Source: JABFXX01 sp036489755 (GTDB lineage Bacteria; Myxococcota_A; Polyangia; Haliangiales; Haliangiaceae). Taken from it: 64,000 nt of DNA. The stretch is taken from NCBI GenBank assembly GCA_036489755.1, contig DASXFD010000038.1, positions 62,001-126,000 on the forward strand, in the 5' to 3' direction. A program made the position numbers and the translations under genes. The notes under the pieces are model-generated. The model saw only the letters and a list, made by a program, of their open reading frames with translations. It made no database searches and was not told the origin of the DNA. Shown here one piece after another: positions 27,700-37,365 of this stretch (position 1 is the first letter of the stretch; every line of letters starts with the position of its first letter).

Positions 27700-29010
27700 C
27701 TAGCTCGTGCGCTTCGCCGTGGCGGCCGGAGCCGCAGCCTTCGCGGTCATCGGTGCGGGCGGCGGAGACATGCTCGAGGAAACCGCACGGCGATTCTCGA
27801 GGCCCGGCTCGTTGCGCGTGATGACCTGCGCGGCGAGCAGCGTCTGCACGACGCGCAGCACGTCGTCGGAGCCCGAGGCGACGGCGCTCGAGCCGTTGCC
27901 GCCGGAGCTACCGAAGTTCACGAACTGGCCGTTCGAGAGGGCGCTGGCGACCTCTTTCGTCAGCGCGGGCGCGAGCTCGAGCCGGCGCAAATCCATGTAG
28001 GCCTGACCGGCCTCGACGAGCGCCTGCGCCTTGAGCCGGATCGCGGCGGCCTCGGCGTCGGCGATCGCGCGAATGCGTGCGGCTTGCGCGCGGCCTTCGG
28101 CTTCCTGCGCGATCACGTTCTGTTCGGCGTCTGCCTGCGCCTGCGTGATCTGGTTTGCTGAGAGCTCGGCCTCGCGCTGCTTGCGCACCATCGCCTGCTT
28201 GTCGGCCTCGGCCTTCGCGATCTCCGCGCCGTTCGACGCGATCTGCATGTGCAGCGCGCGCTCCTGGTCGTTGATCTTCTGCTCGGCCTCGAGCTGCGCG
28301 ATCCGCGCGCGCTGCTCTTCCTGCGCCTGGACCACGTCGGCGCTCGCCTTCGCGCGGGCGGCCGACTCGCGGCGCCGCGCCTCGGCGACCTCGCTCAGCA
28401 CGGCCTTGATGTTGAGGCTGTTGAACGACAGGCCGAGATCGAGCAGCTCTCGCGAGCACGCGTCCTTGATGATGACGGCGAGCTCGTCGTCCTCGCCGCG
28501 CTTGGCGAGCGCGTCCGCGGCCGGACTGCCTGCCGGTGCCGGCGCGGTGCGCGCGTTGAACAGCTGATCGTGCCACAGCAAGTTGATCGCGCGACGGCCC
28601 GCCGACGACAGCACGTCGGTGAGCGTCGACAGCTGCTCGCTCGCCGGCTTGGAGAAGAACTTGTTCGCGGCGGTGTTCACCATCGCCTCGTCTTCACCGA
28701 CACTGACGATCGCCGACGCGCGCACCGTGACCTTCACGGGTGCGGGACGACCGTCGGTGTCGATGTCGGCGGTCTGGTCGGTGATCTCGATGTCGACGTT
28801 GATCGCCTGCGCCGGAATCCGGCGCACCTGCGTGATCACCGGAACGATCATCGCCTTGCACGGCCCTCGATAGATCTTGAGGTTGCGGCCGCGGCTCGCG
28901 AGGAGGATTTCGCCAGCGTCGACGCTGCGCAAGAACGTGCTGATGATGATCGACGTGAGCAGAAGAACTGCGACGACGACCGCGCCAGCGATGATGAGTT
29001 GCGTTTCCAC
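27700..29010 (-). CDS. Flotillin-like SPFH-domain membrane protein
   Basis: 436 residues from a GTG at 29010 with a ribosome site (AAAGGTG). N-terminal TM helix (VETQLIIAGAVVVAVLLLTS), then the SPFH/band-7 domain (RNLKIYRGPCKAMIVPVITQ; DVEITDQ-type strand INVDIEITDQTADIDTDG) and a long Ala/Glu-rich coiled coil (about 215-370, with AEARRRESAARAKASADVV and many AE repeats) typical of flotillins. The C-terminus is Ala/Pro/Ser-rich. It organises ordered membrane domains. The NfeD-like gene 29 bp upstream is its usual partner. Confidence 0.9.
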   Translation of the reverse strand: METQLIIAGAVVVAVLLLTSIIISTFLRSVDAGEILLASRGRNLKIYRGPCKAMIVPVITQVRRIPAQAINVDIEITDQTADIDTDGRPAPVKVTVRASAIVSVGEDEAMVNTAANKFFSKPASEQLSTLTDVLSSAGRRAINLLWHDQLFNARTAPAPAGSPAADALAKRGEDDELAVIIKDACSRELLDLGLSFNSLNIKAVLSEVAEARRRESAARAKASADVVQAQEEQRARIAQLEAEQKINDQERALHMQIASNGAEIAKAEADKQAMVRKQREAELSANQITQAQADAEQNVIAQEAEGRAQAARIRAIADAEAAAIRLKAQALVEAGQAYMDLRRLELAPALTKEVASALSNGQFVNFGSSGGNGSSAVASGSDDVLRVVQTLLAAQVITRNEPGLENRRAVSSSMSPPPAPMTAKAAAPAATAKRTS

Positions 29011-29039
29011 GATGCACCTTTCCGGGCGACCAGCCCGAG

Positions 29040-29645
29040 TTACGCCTTCAAGATAGACACGGTTAAGCGTTCGCGCTCGGGATCGACGTCCTCGACACGC
29101 AGTCTGTCTCCGACTCGAACTGGCACGCCTACTTGGGCGTCGACGAGTCGGGCCGAGAATTGCACAGCCCGGCCGTCGCGCACCACGGACACAATGCCGC
29201 GGCCCTTGCGGAACGGCGTCACGGCCGTCGCGTCGGACATCACGACTTCCGCAAGCGGCGAGCTCGGCTGGCCTTGATATCGAAATAGCAGCTGCCACAG
29301 CGGCGTTACGGCAAACCGCTCGACGAGCGCGGTGGGGATGACTGCCGCGAGTGCCGCCCACACGAGCGGCAGATGCGCCGCGAGGAACACGCCACCGAAC
29401 GCGCCGTACAGGGCGAGCAGGCTGAACACGAGGCGCGGCGACGGCAGGAAGCGCGTGAGGGCCGTCGACTTCGACGCGACGAGCGCGGTCGACGCGCTGC
29501 GGACTTGTGCGAGCTTGCTGACGGTTGCGCCGGCGTGCAGCACGCCGTGGCTGGTGCCGTGGCCGATGGCGCTGTGACGGCCGAGTGCGGGCAGCGCCAT
29601 CGCCACCAGCCCCGCGAGCCCGACCACCATCAGCGTGAGGAACAT
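29040..29645 (-). CDS. NfeD/YuaF-like membrane protein with C-terminal OB fold
   Basis: 201 residues from ATG 29645 (MFLTLMVVGLAGLVAMALPA). Hydrophobic segments at about 1-20 and 70-105 (LVFSLLALYGAFGGVFLAAH, LVWAALAAVIPTALV), then a soluble C-terminal domain (about 125-201) with GRGIVSVVRDGRAVQFSARL and VGVPVRVGDRLRVEDVDPER, the NfeD-type OB fold. Such proteins are encoded beside flotillins and are thought to work with them in membrane microdomains. It is first in a two-gene operon and divergent from the biotin carboxylase gene (58 bp). Confidence 0.85.
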   Translation of the reverse strand: MFLTLMVVGLAGLVAMALPALGRHSAIGHGTSHGVLHAGATVSKLAQVRSASTALVASKSTALTRFLPSPRLVFSLLALYGAFGGVFLAAHLPLVWAALAAVIPTALVERFAVTPLWQLLFRYQGQPSSPLAEVVMSDATAVTPFRKGRGIVSVVRDGRAVQFSARLVDAQVGVPVRVGDRLRVEDVDPERERLTVSILKA

Positions 29646-29703
29646 CGTGGCATCACCATGCGTCGCGGGCGCGGCCACGTCAAACGGTGTAGCGTCGCCG
29701 AGC

Positions 29704-31686
29704 GTGCGCATCATCGACAAGTTGCTCGTAGCCAACCGCGGCGAGATCGCGCTGCGCGTGATGCGAACCGCGCGCGCGATGGGCATCGCGACCGTCGCGG
29801 TGTACTCGGATGCCGACGCAGATGCGCCGCACGTGCAATTCGCCGACGAGGCGGTGCGCATCGGCCCACCGCCGGCGCGCGAGTCGTACCTCGTGATCGC
29901 CGCGCTGCTCGACGCCGCGCGCATCACGGGCGCGCACGCGATCCATCCCGGCTACGGCTTTCTCTCCGAGAACGCGGCGTTTGCCGAGGCCGTCGCCGAC
30001 GCGGGCCTCGTGTTCGTCGGGCCGCCGGCCGACGTCATCCGCGCACTCGGCAGCAAACAGGCGGCGAAGCGGCTCGCCGAGAAGGCCGGCGTGCCGATCG
30101 TGCCGGGCTATCACGGCGACGATCGCGAGCACTTCGCGGAGCGTGCGCGCGAGATCGGCTTCCCGCTGCTCGTCAAGGCGAGCGCGGGCGGCGGCGGCAA
30201 GGGCATGCGCGTGGTGCGCGCGGAGAGCGAGCTCGCCGACGCGATCGAGCGCGCGCGGGGCGAGGCGCTGTCGGCGTTCGGCGACGACACGCTGTTGCTC
30301 GAGCGCTACGTCGCGCGGCCGCGCCACATCGAGATCCAGATCCTCGGCGACACGCACGGCAACGTCGTCCACCTGCACGAGCGCGAGTGCTCGATCCAGC
30401 GGCGTCATCAGAAGATCGTCGAAGAAGCGCCGTCGGTCGCACTGGATGCCGCGCGCCGCGCAACGATGGGCGCCGCCGCGGTCGCGCTCGGCAAGTCGGT
30501 CGGCTACGTCGGCGCCGGCACCGTCGAGTTCATTACGGACCCCGACGGCACGTTCTACTTCCTCGAGGTCAACACGCGGCTGCAGGTCGAGCACCCGGTG
30601 ACCGAGGCGATCACGGGGCTCGATCTGGTTCGCGAGCAGCTGCGCATCGCGCGCGGCGAGCCGCTAGGCTACAGCGAAGCGCCCGCGCCGCGCGGCTGGG
30701 CGATCGAGGTGCGGCTGTGCGCCGAAGATCCGGATCGCGACTACTTGCCGACGACGGGCACGTTGCACGCCGTCGACGTGCCCGTGGCCGGCAGCGCCGG
30801 CCCGAGTGGATCGGTGCGCGCCGACGTCGGCGTCCGCGCGGGCTCCGACGTGTCGATCCACTACGATTCGATGCTCGGCAAGATCATCGCGCACGCACCG
30901 ACGCGCAGCGAGGCGGCGCAGGTGTTGCGCGATGCGCTCGCGCGCACGTGGGTGCCGGGCGTCGTCACGAATCGCGAGCAGCTGATGCGGATCCTCGCGC
31001 ACCCGGCGTTCGTCGCGGGCGAGCTCGACACGCACTTCCTCGAGACGCACGCGGGCGACCTCGCCGCACGCATGCCGGGTTTGGATCGACTGCGCGTCGC
31101 GGCGATCGCGGCCACGCTGCACGACATCCTCGAGCGTCGCGATCCGCGCGCACTCGCCGCGCCGGGCTGGCGCAACGTGCGCTCGCAAGATCAGCACGTC
31201 GCGTACAAAGCCGGCGACGCGGCGATCGAGCTCGGCTATCACCCCGACGGCGACGCCATCGTGTTCGCGCTCGGCGGCAAAACGACGGTCGTGTCGCGCT
31301 GCGGGCTCGACGGCGATCGACTGTGGTTCGTCGAGCACGCCGGGCATCGCCGCGGTGCGCGCGTCGTGCGTGCCGGCGATCGCGTGTTCGTGCTCGCCGA
31401 CGGCGCGCTCACCGCGCTCGCCGTGCAGCCGCGCTTCCCGGAGCATGCCGAGCACGTCGTCGAGGGCGGGCTCGTCGCGCCGATGCCCGGCAAGGTCGTG
31501 AAGGTGCTCGTCACGGTCGGCCAGGAAGTCGCGGCGGGCACCGCCGTCGTCGTGCTCGAGGCGATGAAAATGGAGCACACGGTGCGCGCGCCCGAAGCGG
31601 GCGTGGTGCGCGAGCTGCGCGTCGCCGCCGGCGATCAGGTCGACAGCGGCGCGTTGCTCGGCGCGGTCGCGCCGCTAGGCAGCTGA
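29704..31686 (+). CDS. mccA: Biotin-dependent acyl-CoA carboxylase alpha subunit (BC + BCCP), probably methylcrotonyl-CoA
   Basis: 660 residues from a GTG at 29704 (VRIIDKLLVANRGEIALRVM). Biotin carboxylase domain: SENAAFAEAVADAGLVFVGP, LVKASAGGGGKGMRVVR (ATP), HERECSIQRRHQKIVEEAPS, FLEVNTRLQVEHPVTE. A middle BT-like region (about 455-570) and a C-terminal biotin carrier domain with EAMKMEH (biotinyl Lys622) follow. It loads CO2 onto biotin for the carboxyltransferase encoded at 25183. The 660-residue length fits methylcrotonyl- or propionyl-type alpha subunits, not the 450-residue AccC. Confidence 0.92.
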   Translation: MRIIDKLLVANRGEIALRVMRTARAMGIATVAVYSDADADAPHVQFADEAVRIGPPPARESYLVIAALLDAARITGAHAIHPGYGFLSENAAFAEAVADAGLVFVGPPADVIRALGSKQAAKRLAEKAGVPIVPGYHGDDREHFAERAREIGFPLLVKASAGGGGKGMRVVRAESELADAIERARGEALSAFGDDTLLLERYVARPRHIEIQILGDTHGNVVHLHERECSIQRRHQKIVEEAPSVALDAARRATMGAAAVALGKSVGYVGAGTVEFITDPDGTFYFLEVNTRLQVEHPVTEAITGLDLVREQLRIARGEPLGYSEAPAPRGWAIEVRLCAEDPDRDYLPTTGTLHAVDVPVAGSAGPSGSVRADVGVRAGSDVSIHYDSMLGKIIAHAPTRSEAAQVLRDALARTWVPGVVTNREQLMRILAHPAFVAGELDTHFLETHAGDLAARMPGLDRLRVAAIAATLHDILERRDPRALAAPGWRNVRSQDQHVAYKAGDAAIELGYHPDGDAIVFALGGKTTVVSRCGLDGDRLWFVEHAGHRRGARVVRAGDRVFVLADGALTALAVQPRFPEHAEHVVEGGLVAPMPGKVVKVLVTVGQEVAAGTAVVVLEAMKMEHTVRAPEAGVVRELRVAAGDQVDSGALLGAVAPLGS

Positions 31687-31950
31687 CCGAGTACGCTTCG
31701 CGAACTTCGCACGCGCTTTCGCGGCTTCGACGTCGCGATTTTTCGGCGGTGCCGTCGTCTCGAGCGAGTCGATCAGGTCGCGCGCGATCTTGAACGTCTT
31801 GGCGACTGCGCGGTCGAACGCCGCCTGGTTCGAGGTCGACGGTTTGGTGTATCCAGACAGCTTCCGCACGAACTGCAGCGAGGCCGCGCGGATCTCGTCA
31901 TCGGTCGCGGGCGGCTTGTAGTTGAAGAGCGTCTTGATGCTCCGGCACAT
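31675..31950 (-). CDS. DUF2277 protein
   Basis: 91 residues, an almost perfect family match: MCRSIKTLFNYKPPATDDEI, RAASLQFVRKLSGYTKPSTS, AFDRAVAKTFKIARDLIDSL. The conserved MCRSIK start and helical body are typical; the tail is basic (KARAKFAKRTRSAA). Function is unknown. It overlaps the convergent carboxylase end by 12 bp and is divergent from the aminopeptidase (28 bp). Confidence 0.92.
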   Translation of the reverse strand: MCRSIKTLFNYKPPATDDEIRAASLQFVRKLSGYTKPSTSNQAAFDRAVAKTFKIARDLIDSLETTAPPKNRDVEAAKARAKFAKRTRSAA

Positions 31951-31978
31951 TTGTCGACCTTACGTCACAATCAGCGCG

Positions 31979-34489
31979 ATGCCACGCGTGCTCGCCCTGA
32001 TCGCCGCGGCGCTTGCCGCGTGCTCGGAGCCGCACGTCGCGCAGCAGCTGCCACCGAAGGTCGCGCCGACCAGGGATGCGCGCGCCGACGCGATCGCCGC
32101 GCCGGGCCTGCGCCTGCCGCCGGGCGTCACGCCGCTCGCCTACAACCTGCGGCTCGAGGTCGATCCGAACGCCGAAGACTTCACCGGCCACGTCGCGATC
32201 CGCGTGCGCGTCGATGCGCCCACCGATCACGTGTGGATCCACGCCGACGAGCTCGACATCCGATCGGCGAGCTGGACCGACGGCCCGCTGTCGACGATCG
32301 CCGTGCCCGGCGATCAGATGATCGCGTTCGGGTTCGGCCGCCGCGTCGCGCCCGGCGAGGTCACGCTGACCTTCGATTACGTCGGCCACACCGCGCACGA
32401 TCAGGAGGGCCTGTTCCGGCAGAGCTCCGACGATCGCTGGTACATGTTCTCGCAAGGCGAGTCGACGCTCGCTCGCCGCATCGTGCCGTGCTTCGACGAG
32501 CCCGGCTTCAAGACGCCGTGGCGCGTGACGATCGTCTCGCCCGCTCGCGACGTCGCGCTGTCGAACATGCCGCAGACCGCCGAGCGCGTGTTGCCCGACG
32601 GGCGCCGCGAGATCGCGTTTGCCGAGACGCCGGCGATGCCGAGCTACTTGCTCGCGATCGCGGTCGGGCCGTTCGCGCTCGTCGACGCCGGCACGGTCGG
32701 TCGCGCGCACGTGCCGGTTCGCGTCGCCGCGCTCGCCGGGCAGGCGACCGAGGTCGGCGTGGTCGCCAAGCATCTGCCGGCGATCGTCGCCGCGCTCGAG
32801 ACGTACACCGACGATGCGCTGCCGTGGCCGAAGCTCGATCTCGTCGTCGTGCCGAAGCTGTTCGGCGCGATGGAGAACCCGGGCCTCGTCACGTTTGCCG
32901 AGCACTTGATCGTCGGCGATCCGCCCGGCGAGTTCGTGCGCGTCGCGGCGCACGAGCTGGCGCACTTCTGGTTCGGCGACCTCGTGACGCACGCGTGGTG
33001 GAACGATCTGTGGCTCGCCGAAGCGTTCGCGAGCTGGCTCGGCGATCGCACCGCGGCGTCGCTCGGCGCCGGTTCGCCCGTCGACGACGCCCTCGCACGC
33101 CGTCGCGCCCTCGAGGCCGACGCGCTCGCGACGGCCGTGCCGCTGCGCCGCCTCGTCACGAGCAACGACGATCCCGACAACTCGTTCGACGATACCGAAT
33201 ACGACAAAGGCAAAGCCGTGCTCGCGACGTTCGAGCATTGGGTCGGCGATGCCGTGTTTCGCACCGCCGTGCTCGCGTACCTGCGCGATCACCGCGGCGC
33301 GACGGCGACGACCGAGGACTTCACGCGCGCGCTCGGTGCCGCGGGTGGGCCGGAGATCGCCGCCGCGTTCGTCGGCTACGTCGATCACGCCGGCGTGCCG
33401 GTGCTCGACCTCGAGCTCGACTGTGCGAGCGGCGCCGCCAAGCTCGTCGCGCACGCGCGCGATCACCTCGCGATCCCCGCGTGCTTTCGCGTCGCGCGTG
33501 ATGGCGCGCCGGCATGCGCGCTCGTCGGCGAGCACACGGAGCTGCCGCTCGCGAGCTGCCCGGCGTGGGCGCAATCGACGGGCGGTTACTACGTCGTCGC
33601 ATGGCGCGGCACGCGGCCACCCGATCCGCCGCGCGCGCAGCTATCGATCAGCCAGCGCGCGCAGCTCGGCGAAGACATCGAGCTCGCAGTGCGTCGCGGC
33701 GAGCTCGCGCCGACGGCCGCGCTTCCCGAGCTCCGCTCGCTCGCAGGTCCCGAGCTCGGCGCCGCCGTGTCCGCGGCCGCGATCGCGCGCGCGATCGATC
33801 CGCTCGTCGCCGATGACGACCGGCCCGTGTGGCGGCGCTGGCTCGCGGCACGGTTTGCCGCGCGACTCCAGCCGGCGATGTTGCTCGAGTCCGGCGAGCT
33901 CGCCGGCCAGCTCGCAGATCAGTTGATCGAGCTGGTCGGCGCCGATCGGTTGCCGGCATCGATCCGCAACGCGGCACGCGATCGCGCGACCCGCGACATC
34001 GCGCGCGGGATCACGCCCGACAGCAGCGTGGTGGCCGCCGCGGCCGGCGATCGCGCGCTGTTCGATCGCATCGCTGCGCTCGCGTCGCGCGATCCCGACT
34101 GGACGCCCGACCCGCTCGAGATGTTCGGCCCGGAGCTCGCGCCCGCCGCGGTCGAGCTCGCACTGGGCCCGCTGCCGTCGGCGCAAAGCGTCGCCGTGGT
34201 GTCGGCGTACTTGCATCGCGCGACGACGCGCGCCGCGATGTGGGCCGCGCTGCGGCCGAAAATTCCGGCGCTGCTCGCGCACATCGAAGCGAGCGACGCG
34301 GTCACCTTGCTCGACGCCACCGGCGCGCTGTGCAGCGCGACGTTGCGCGCCGAGGTCAGCGCCGCGTTCGAGCCCGAGCTCGCGCACATTCCGGACGGCC
34401 GCGACCATCTCGATCGCGCGCTCGCCACGATCGATCTGTGCATCGCGGCCCGCGCGAGAGCGGCCGACCTCGCGGCGGCGTTGCGCTAG
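31979..34489 (+). CDS. M1-family zinc aminopeptidase lipoprotein
   Basis: 836 residues from ATG 31979, chosen because it begins with a lipoprotein signal (MPRVLALIAAALAACSE, Cys15). Gluzincin hallmarks: exopeptidase motif GAMEN (296-300), zinc motif HELAH (325-329) and the third ligand Glu348 in WLAEAF, exactly spaced. An N-terminal beta-sandwich (LPPGVTPLAYNLRLEVDPNA) and a C-terminal helical domain are present. It removes N-terminal residues from peptides; the lipid anchor puts it in the envelope, unlike cytoplasmic PepN. The lone ExbD gene follows 35 bp downstream. Confidence 0.92.
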   Translation: MPRVLALIAAALAACSEPHVAQQLPPKVAPTRDARADAIAAPGLRLPPGVTPLAYNLRLEVDPNAEDFTGHVAIRVRVDAPTDHVWIHADELDIRSASWTDGPLSTIAVPGDQMIAFGFGRRVAPGEVTLTFDYVGHTAHDQEGLFRQSSDDRWYMFSQGESTLARRIVPCFDEPGFKTPWRVTIVSPARDVALSNMPQTAERVLPDGRREIAFAETPAMPSYLLAIAVGPFALVDAGTVGRAHVPVRVAALAGQATEVGVVAKHLPAIVAALETYTDDALPWPKLDLVVVPKLFGAMENPGLVTFAEHLIVGDPPGEFVRVAAHELAHFWFGDLVTHAWWNDLWLAEAFASWLGDRTAASLGAGSPVDDALARRRALEADALATAVPLRRLVTSNDDPDNSFDDTEYDKGKAVLATFEHWVGDAVFRTAVLAYLRDHRGATATTEDFTRALGAAGGPEIAAAFVGYVDHAGVPVLDLELDCASGAAKLVAHARDHLAIPACFRVARDGAPACALVGEHTELPLASCPAWAQSTGGYYVVAWRGTRPPDPPRAQLSISQRAQLGEDIELAVRRGELAPTAALPELRSLAGPELGAAVSAAAIARAIDPLVADDDRPVWRRWLAARFAARLQPAMLLESGELAGQLADQLIELVGADRLPASIRNAARDRATRDIARGITPDSSVVAAAAGDRALFDRIAALASRDPDWTPDPLEMFGPELAPAAVELALGPLPSAQSVAVVSAYLHRATTRAAMWAALRPKIPALLAHIEASDAVTLLDATGALCSATLRAEVSAAFEPELAHIPDGRDHLDRALATIDLCIAARARAADLAAALR

Positions 34490-34524
34490 GTGCAACCGCG
34501 ACCGGTGCGCCGTGTCGTGTCGAC

Positions 34525-34986
34525 ATGGCACAAGTCGTCGGTACCGGCAAAAAAGGCGCGACCAACTTCGAGCTCAACGTCGTGCCGTTCGTCGACGTGA
34601 TGAGCTGCCTCATCGCGTTCTTGCTCGTGACGGCGGTGTGGGTGAACACCGCGAACCTCCAAAACACGGCGCAGGGCCGCGGCCGCGACGATCCCAACCC
34701 GAAAGAGCCGCCGACGCTCGCGATCTTGCTCACGCATGACGCGATCCGCGTCGAAGCTCGCCCGACGGGCGAGGCGCGCCAGCTCGCGGCGTTCGATTGG
34801 CGACACCTCGAGGCTGCGATGAAAGAAATCGATCCGGCGCCGGCCGGCGAAACGCCGCGCGTCGAGATCGCCGCCGAGAGCACGACGGCCGATCCGATCT
34901 CGTATCAGCAGCTGATCGCGGCGATGGACACGTCGGTGCGCGCCGGCTTCGCGTCGGTCGGCGTCGTCGATCCGCGCAGCTTGTAG
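34525..34986 (+). CDS. Stand-alone ExbD/TolR-family protein
   Basis: 153 residues. A short cytoplasmic N-terminus (MAQVVGTGKKGATNFELNVV), one TM helix with the conserved proton-relay Asp (PFVDVMSCLIAFLLVTAVWV), and a periplasmic domain ending in SVGVVDPRSL. It closely resembles the ExbD encoded at 38246 (both carry the FID/FVD-xx-SC-L-AFLLVTAVWVN core), but no ExbB gene adjoins it. It could join the nearby motor complex as an alternative subunit. It follows the aminopeptidase on the same strand and is convergent with the HAD gene. Confidence 0.88.
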   Translation: MAQVVGTGKKGATNFELNVVPFVDVMSCLIAFLLVTAVWVNTANLQNTAQGRGRDDPNPKEPPTLAILLTHDAIRVEARPTGEARQLAAFDWRHLEAAMKEIDPAPAGETPRVEIAAESTTADPISYQQLIAAMDTSVRAGFASVGVVDPRSL

Positions 34987-34998
34987 CTCCGCCTAAGA

Positions 34999-35649
34999 TT
35001 AGGCACCGAATCGCGACGCGTGCCACGCCGGTAGCTCGCGCAGCGACGCGAGCACGACGTCGGCATGAGCGAGCGCGCTCGCCGGATCGCTGCCGGTCGC
35101 GACGGCGCACGCGGTCGCACCGCATGCCCGTGCCGCCGCGATGTCGTGGATCGTGTCGCCGACGACGATCACCTCGCGAACCTCGCCGCGCTCGCGGGCG
35201 CGTTCGATCGCGCGGCCGACCAGCTCGGCGCGGACATGCGAGTCACAGCCGTAGCCGCCGAGCTCGAACCACTCGGCGAGCCCGGCCGCGGCGAGCTTGG
35301 CGTCGGCGCCCTCGCGGATGTTGCCGGTCGCGATGCCGAGGCGAACGCGGCCGCGCAGATACGCGAGCGACTCGGCGGCGCCGTCGAGCACGCGCACCGC
35401 GAGCCGGCCGCGCAGCTCGCTGATGTAGGCCGACAGGAATGCGGCGCGTTCGGTCGCGGTCGCCGGCCGGCCGAGCCTCGCGACAAAGATCTCGTCGATG
35501 ATCGCCGGATCGGTCTTGCCGCCGTAGCGGATGCCGGCGCTCGCGTCGGCGATCCCGTGCTGCGCGCGCATCACGGCGTCGAAGGCGGCGCGACCCGAGC
35601 CGTGTGCGTCGAGCAGCGTGCCGTCGATGTCGAACAGGTAGACGATCAT
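34999..35649 (-). CDS. HAD-superfamily phosphatase (phosphoglycolate phosphatase-like)
   Basis: 216 residues. Motif I DIDGTLLDAHGSG, a helical cap (about 15-85), motif II LGIATGN, motif III near RAIERARERGE and motif IV VVGDTIHDIAAARACGA are all in place. It resembles Gph-type phosphatases with a C1 cap; likely substrates are small phosphorylated metabolites. It is the last of three same-strand genes (37365 to 34999) with 7-bp and 17-bp gaps. Confidence 0.88.
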   Translation of the reverse strand: MIVYLFDIDGTLLDAHGSGRAAFDAVMRAQHGIADASAGIRYGGKTDPAIIDEIFVARLGRPATATERAAFLSAYISELRGRLAVRVLDGAAESLAYLRGRVRLGIATGNIREGADAKLAAAGLAEWFELGGYGCDSHVRAELVGRAIERARERGEVREVIVVGDTIHDIAAARACGATACAVATGSDPASALAHADVVLASLRELPAWHASRFGA

Positions 35650-35656
35650 CCTGCGG

Positions 35657-36742
35657 TCAATCGACCGGCAGCGTCGCGTGGTTCACGTCGGCCCAGCGCT
35701 TCGCGACGTCGATGAGGCCGTCGAACGCGTCGCGCATCGCCCACGCTTTTTCCTTGTAGGACTCGAGCGAGTTCGCGCGGAGCAGGCCGTCGCCGAACGC
35801 GGCGCGCACGCCTTTGCAGGCGGCGTCGCTGGTGTTCGCGTAGCGCAGCGCGGTGCCTTCATAGACGCGGTAGCAGGCCTCGTAGCCCTTCTTCGTCTTT
35901 TGGTTGTAGAGCGGCGCGCCGATCTCGATCGCTTCAGCGATCGACGTGACGATGTCTTGGATGTCGTGCGCCGAGCAGCCATCGAGCACGTTGATCGAGT
36001 GGTTCGGCACGTCGCGCACGATCTCGACGTTGTCTTCGTCGCCACCCGACGACGACTCGCCGTGTTGTCTCGCGAGCGCCGCGGTGTCGCGCGCGAAGTC
36101 GGCGAGCGCGATCTGCTGCGGCTTGCGCATCATCGGCGCGAGGTAGTTCGACGGCATCGCGAGGTTGATGTTCTGGCCGTCCGTCACGATCGCGGTGGTC
36201 ACGCCGATCACTTCGCCGTACTGGTTGAACAGCGGGCCGCCGCTCGAGCCCTCCGAGATCGGCGCGCTGATCTGCAGGATGGTCAGCTCGGCCGAGAGCT
36301 GCCGGACCTGCGAGACCAGGCCGTCGCTCACCGAGTACGCGAGGTCGAGAGGATTTCCGATCGCGTAGACCTTGTCGCCGGCCGACATCTGGCTGGAGTC
36401 GCCGAGTCGCACGGGGGTGAGCTTGTGGGGCGGATTGATCCACATCAGCGCGAGGTCGTGCGTCGGATCCACGCCCGCGATCGACATCACCGCGATCGGG
36501 GTGGACTCCTTGAACAGCTTCACCTTGATCGTGGTCTCGCCTTCGATCACGTGGAGGTTCGTCGCGATGAGCCCCGTGTTCGAGACCACGAAGCCGGTGC
36601 CGACTCGGTTGTCGCCGGCTTCGATCTCCACGACCGCGGGGCTCGACGTGTCGACGATCTCACGCGCGGTCTTGGGCCGGTGGAGGTTGGCCGTCGTGCT
36701 GGCGCAGCCGATCAATCCGACGACCAGCAACAAACGCCTCAT
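35657..36742 (-). CDS. Trypsin-like (S1C/DegP-type) serine protease lipoprotein without PDZ
   Basis: 361 residues. Lipoprotein signal MRRLLLVVGLIGCAST (Cys13). Chymotrypsin-fold protease with a complete triad: His64 (ATNLHVIEG), Asp96 (VDPTHDLALM) and Ser167 (ISEGSSGGPLFNQYGEVIG). It resembles the HtrA protease domain but has no PDZ domain; instead about 150 C-terminal residues with paired Cys (NVLDGCSAHDIQDIV, ACYRVYEG) form a family-specific tail. It is probably an envelope quality-control or processing protease. It lies between an unknown membrane protein and a HAD phosphatase in one operon. Confidence 0.9.
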   Translation of the reverse strand: MRRLLLVVGLIGCASTTANLHRPKTAREIVDTSSPAVVEIEAGDNRVGTGFVVSNTGLIATNLHVIEGETTIKVKLFKESTPIAVMSIAGVDPTHDLALMWINPPHKLTPVRLGDSSQMSAGDKVYAIGNPLDLAYSVSDGLVSQVRQLSAELTILQISAPISEGSSGGPLFNQYGEVIGVTTAIVTDGQNINLAMPSNYLAPMMRKPQQIALADFARDTAALARQHGESSSGGDEDNVEIVRDVPNHSINVLDGCSAHDIQDIVTSIAEAIEIGAPLYNQKTKKGYEACYRVYEGTALRYANTSDAACKGVRAAFGDGLLRANSLESYKEKAWAMRDAFDGLIDVAKRWADVNHATLPVD

Positions 36743-36759
36743 GTAAGGATGATAGCGCG

Positions 36760-37365
36760 TTACTGCCCGGATGCAGAGCCGCTGCTTGGCGTCGGTGTCG
36801 CGCTTCCGCGCTCTTTGTCGTGAGCCGGGCCGAGCCGGATTTCGCGGATGACAGACTCGCTCGCTTTGCGAAACCCGCGAGGATCACGGCGAGGATCGAT
36901 GCCCGACTTGACGCCGGCGTCGAGGCTCTGCTGGTACAGCTGCATGCGGATCTGCTCCCAGCTCGGGCACGCTCCCGATTCGGTGTCGCAGGCCGCGAGG
37001 GCGCGGTTCGCGTAATCGAGCCCCGGGACCACGTCGAGCCGGTCGACGTACGCCGACGCGGTCGCGAACAGCGTGCGCCACCGCGTGGGCGAGCCTTTCG
37101 CGTGCTCGCTCGCTGCGACGCCGGCATCGATCGCCCAGTCCTTCTGCTCCGCATCGTCGAGGAGACGCACGAAGCTCTCGGCGGCGCGGCCGTCTTCGGG
37201 ACGCGCGATCGTCCGCGCCTCGGCGAGCGCGAGCTTGAACTGCATGTCGTCGCCGCCCTTCACGACATTGCTCGCGTACATCTCGCGCGGCGGCAGCACC
37301 ACCGCCACCGCCATGACGGTGAGGATGCCGAGGTCGACAAAACCGAAGAATCGCGGCAATCGCAT
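36760..37365 (-). CDS. Membrane-anchored protein of unknown function
   Basis: 201 residues. One N-terminal TM helix (FFGFVDLGILTVMAVAVVLP) without a cleavage site, then a helical, TPR-like region (ALAEARTIARPEDGRAAESF, AYVDRLDVVPGLDYANRALA) and a Ser/Pro-rich end (GSATPTPSSGSASGQ). Family not recognised. It is first in the operon with the trypsin-like protease and HAD phosphatase and divergent from the ExbB motor operon, so it may serve the same envelope complex; this is inferred from position only. Confidence 0.7.
   Translation of the reverse strand: MRLPRFFGFVDLGILTVMAVAVVLPPREMYASNVVKGGDDMQFKLALAEARTIARPEDGRAAESFVRLLDDAEQKDWAIDAGVAASEHAKGSPTRWRTLFATASAYVDRLDVVPGLDYANRALAACDTESGACPSWEQIRMQLYQQSLDAGVKSGIDPRRDPRGFRKASESVIREIRLGPAHDKERGSATPTPSSGSASGQ

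Noticed and set aside
34990..35001. GCCTAAGATTAGGC as a terminator between convergent genes
   Set aside because: The 6-bp stem has only a 2-nt loop and no T-tract; too weak to claim.
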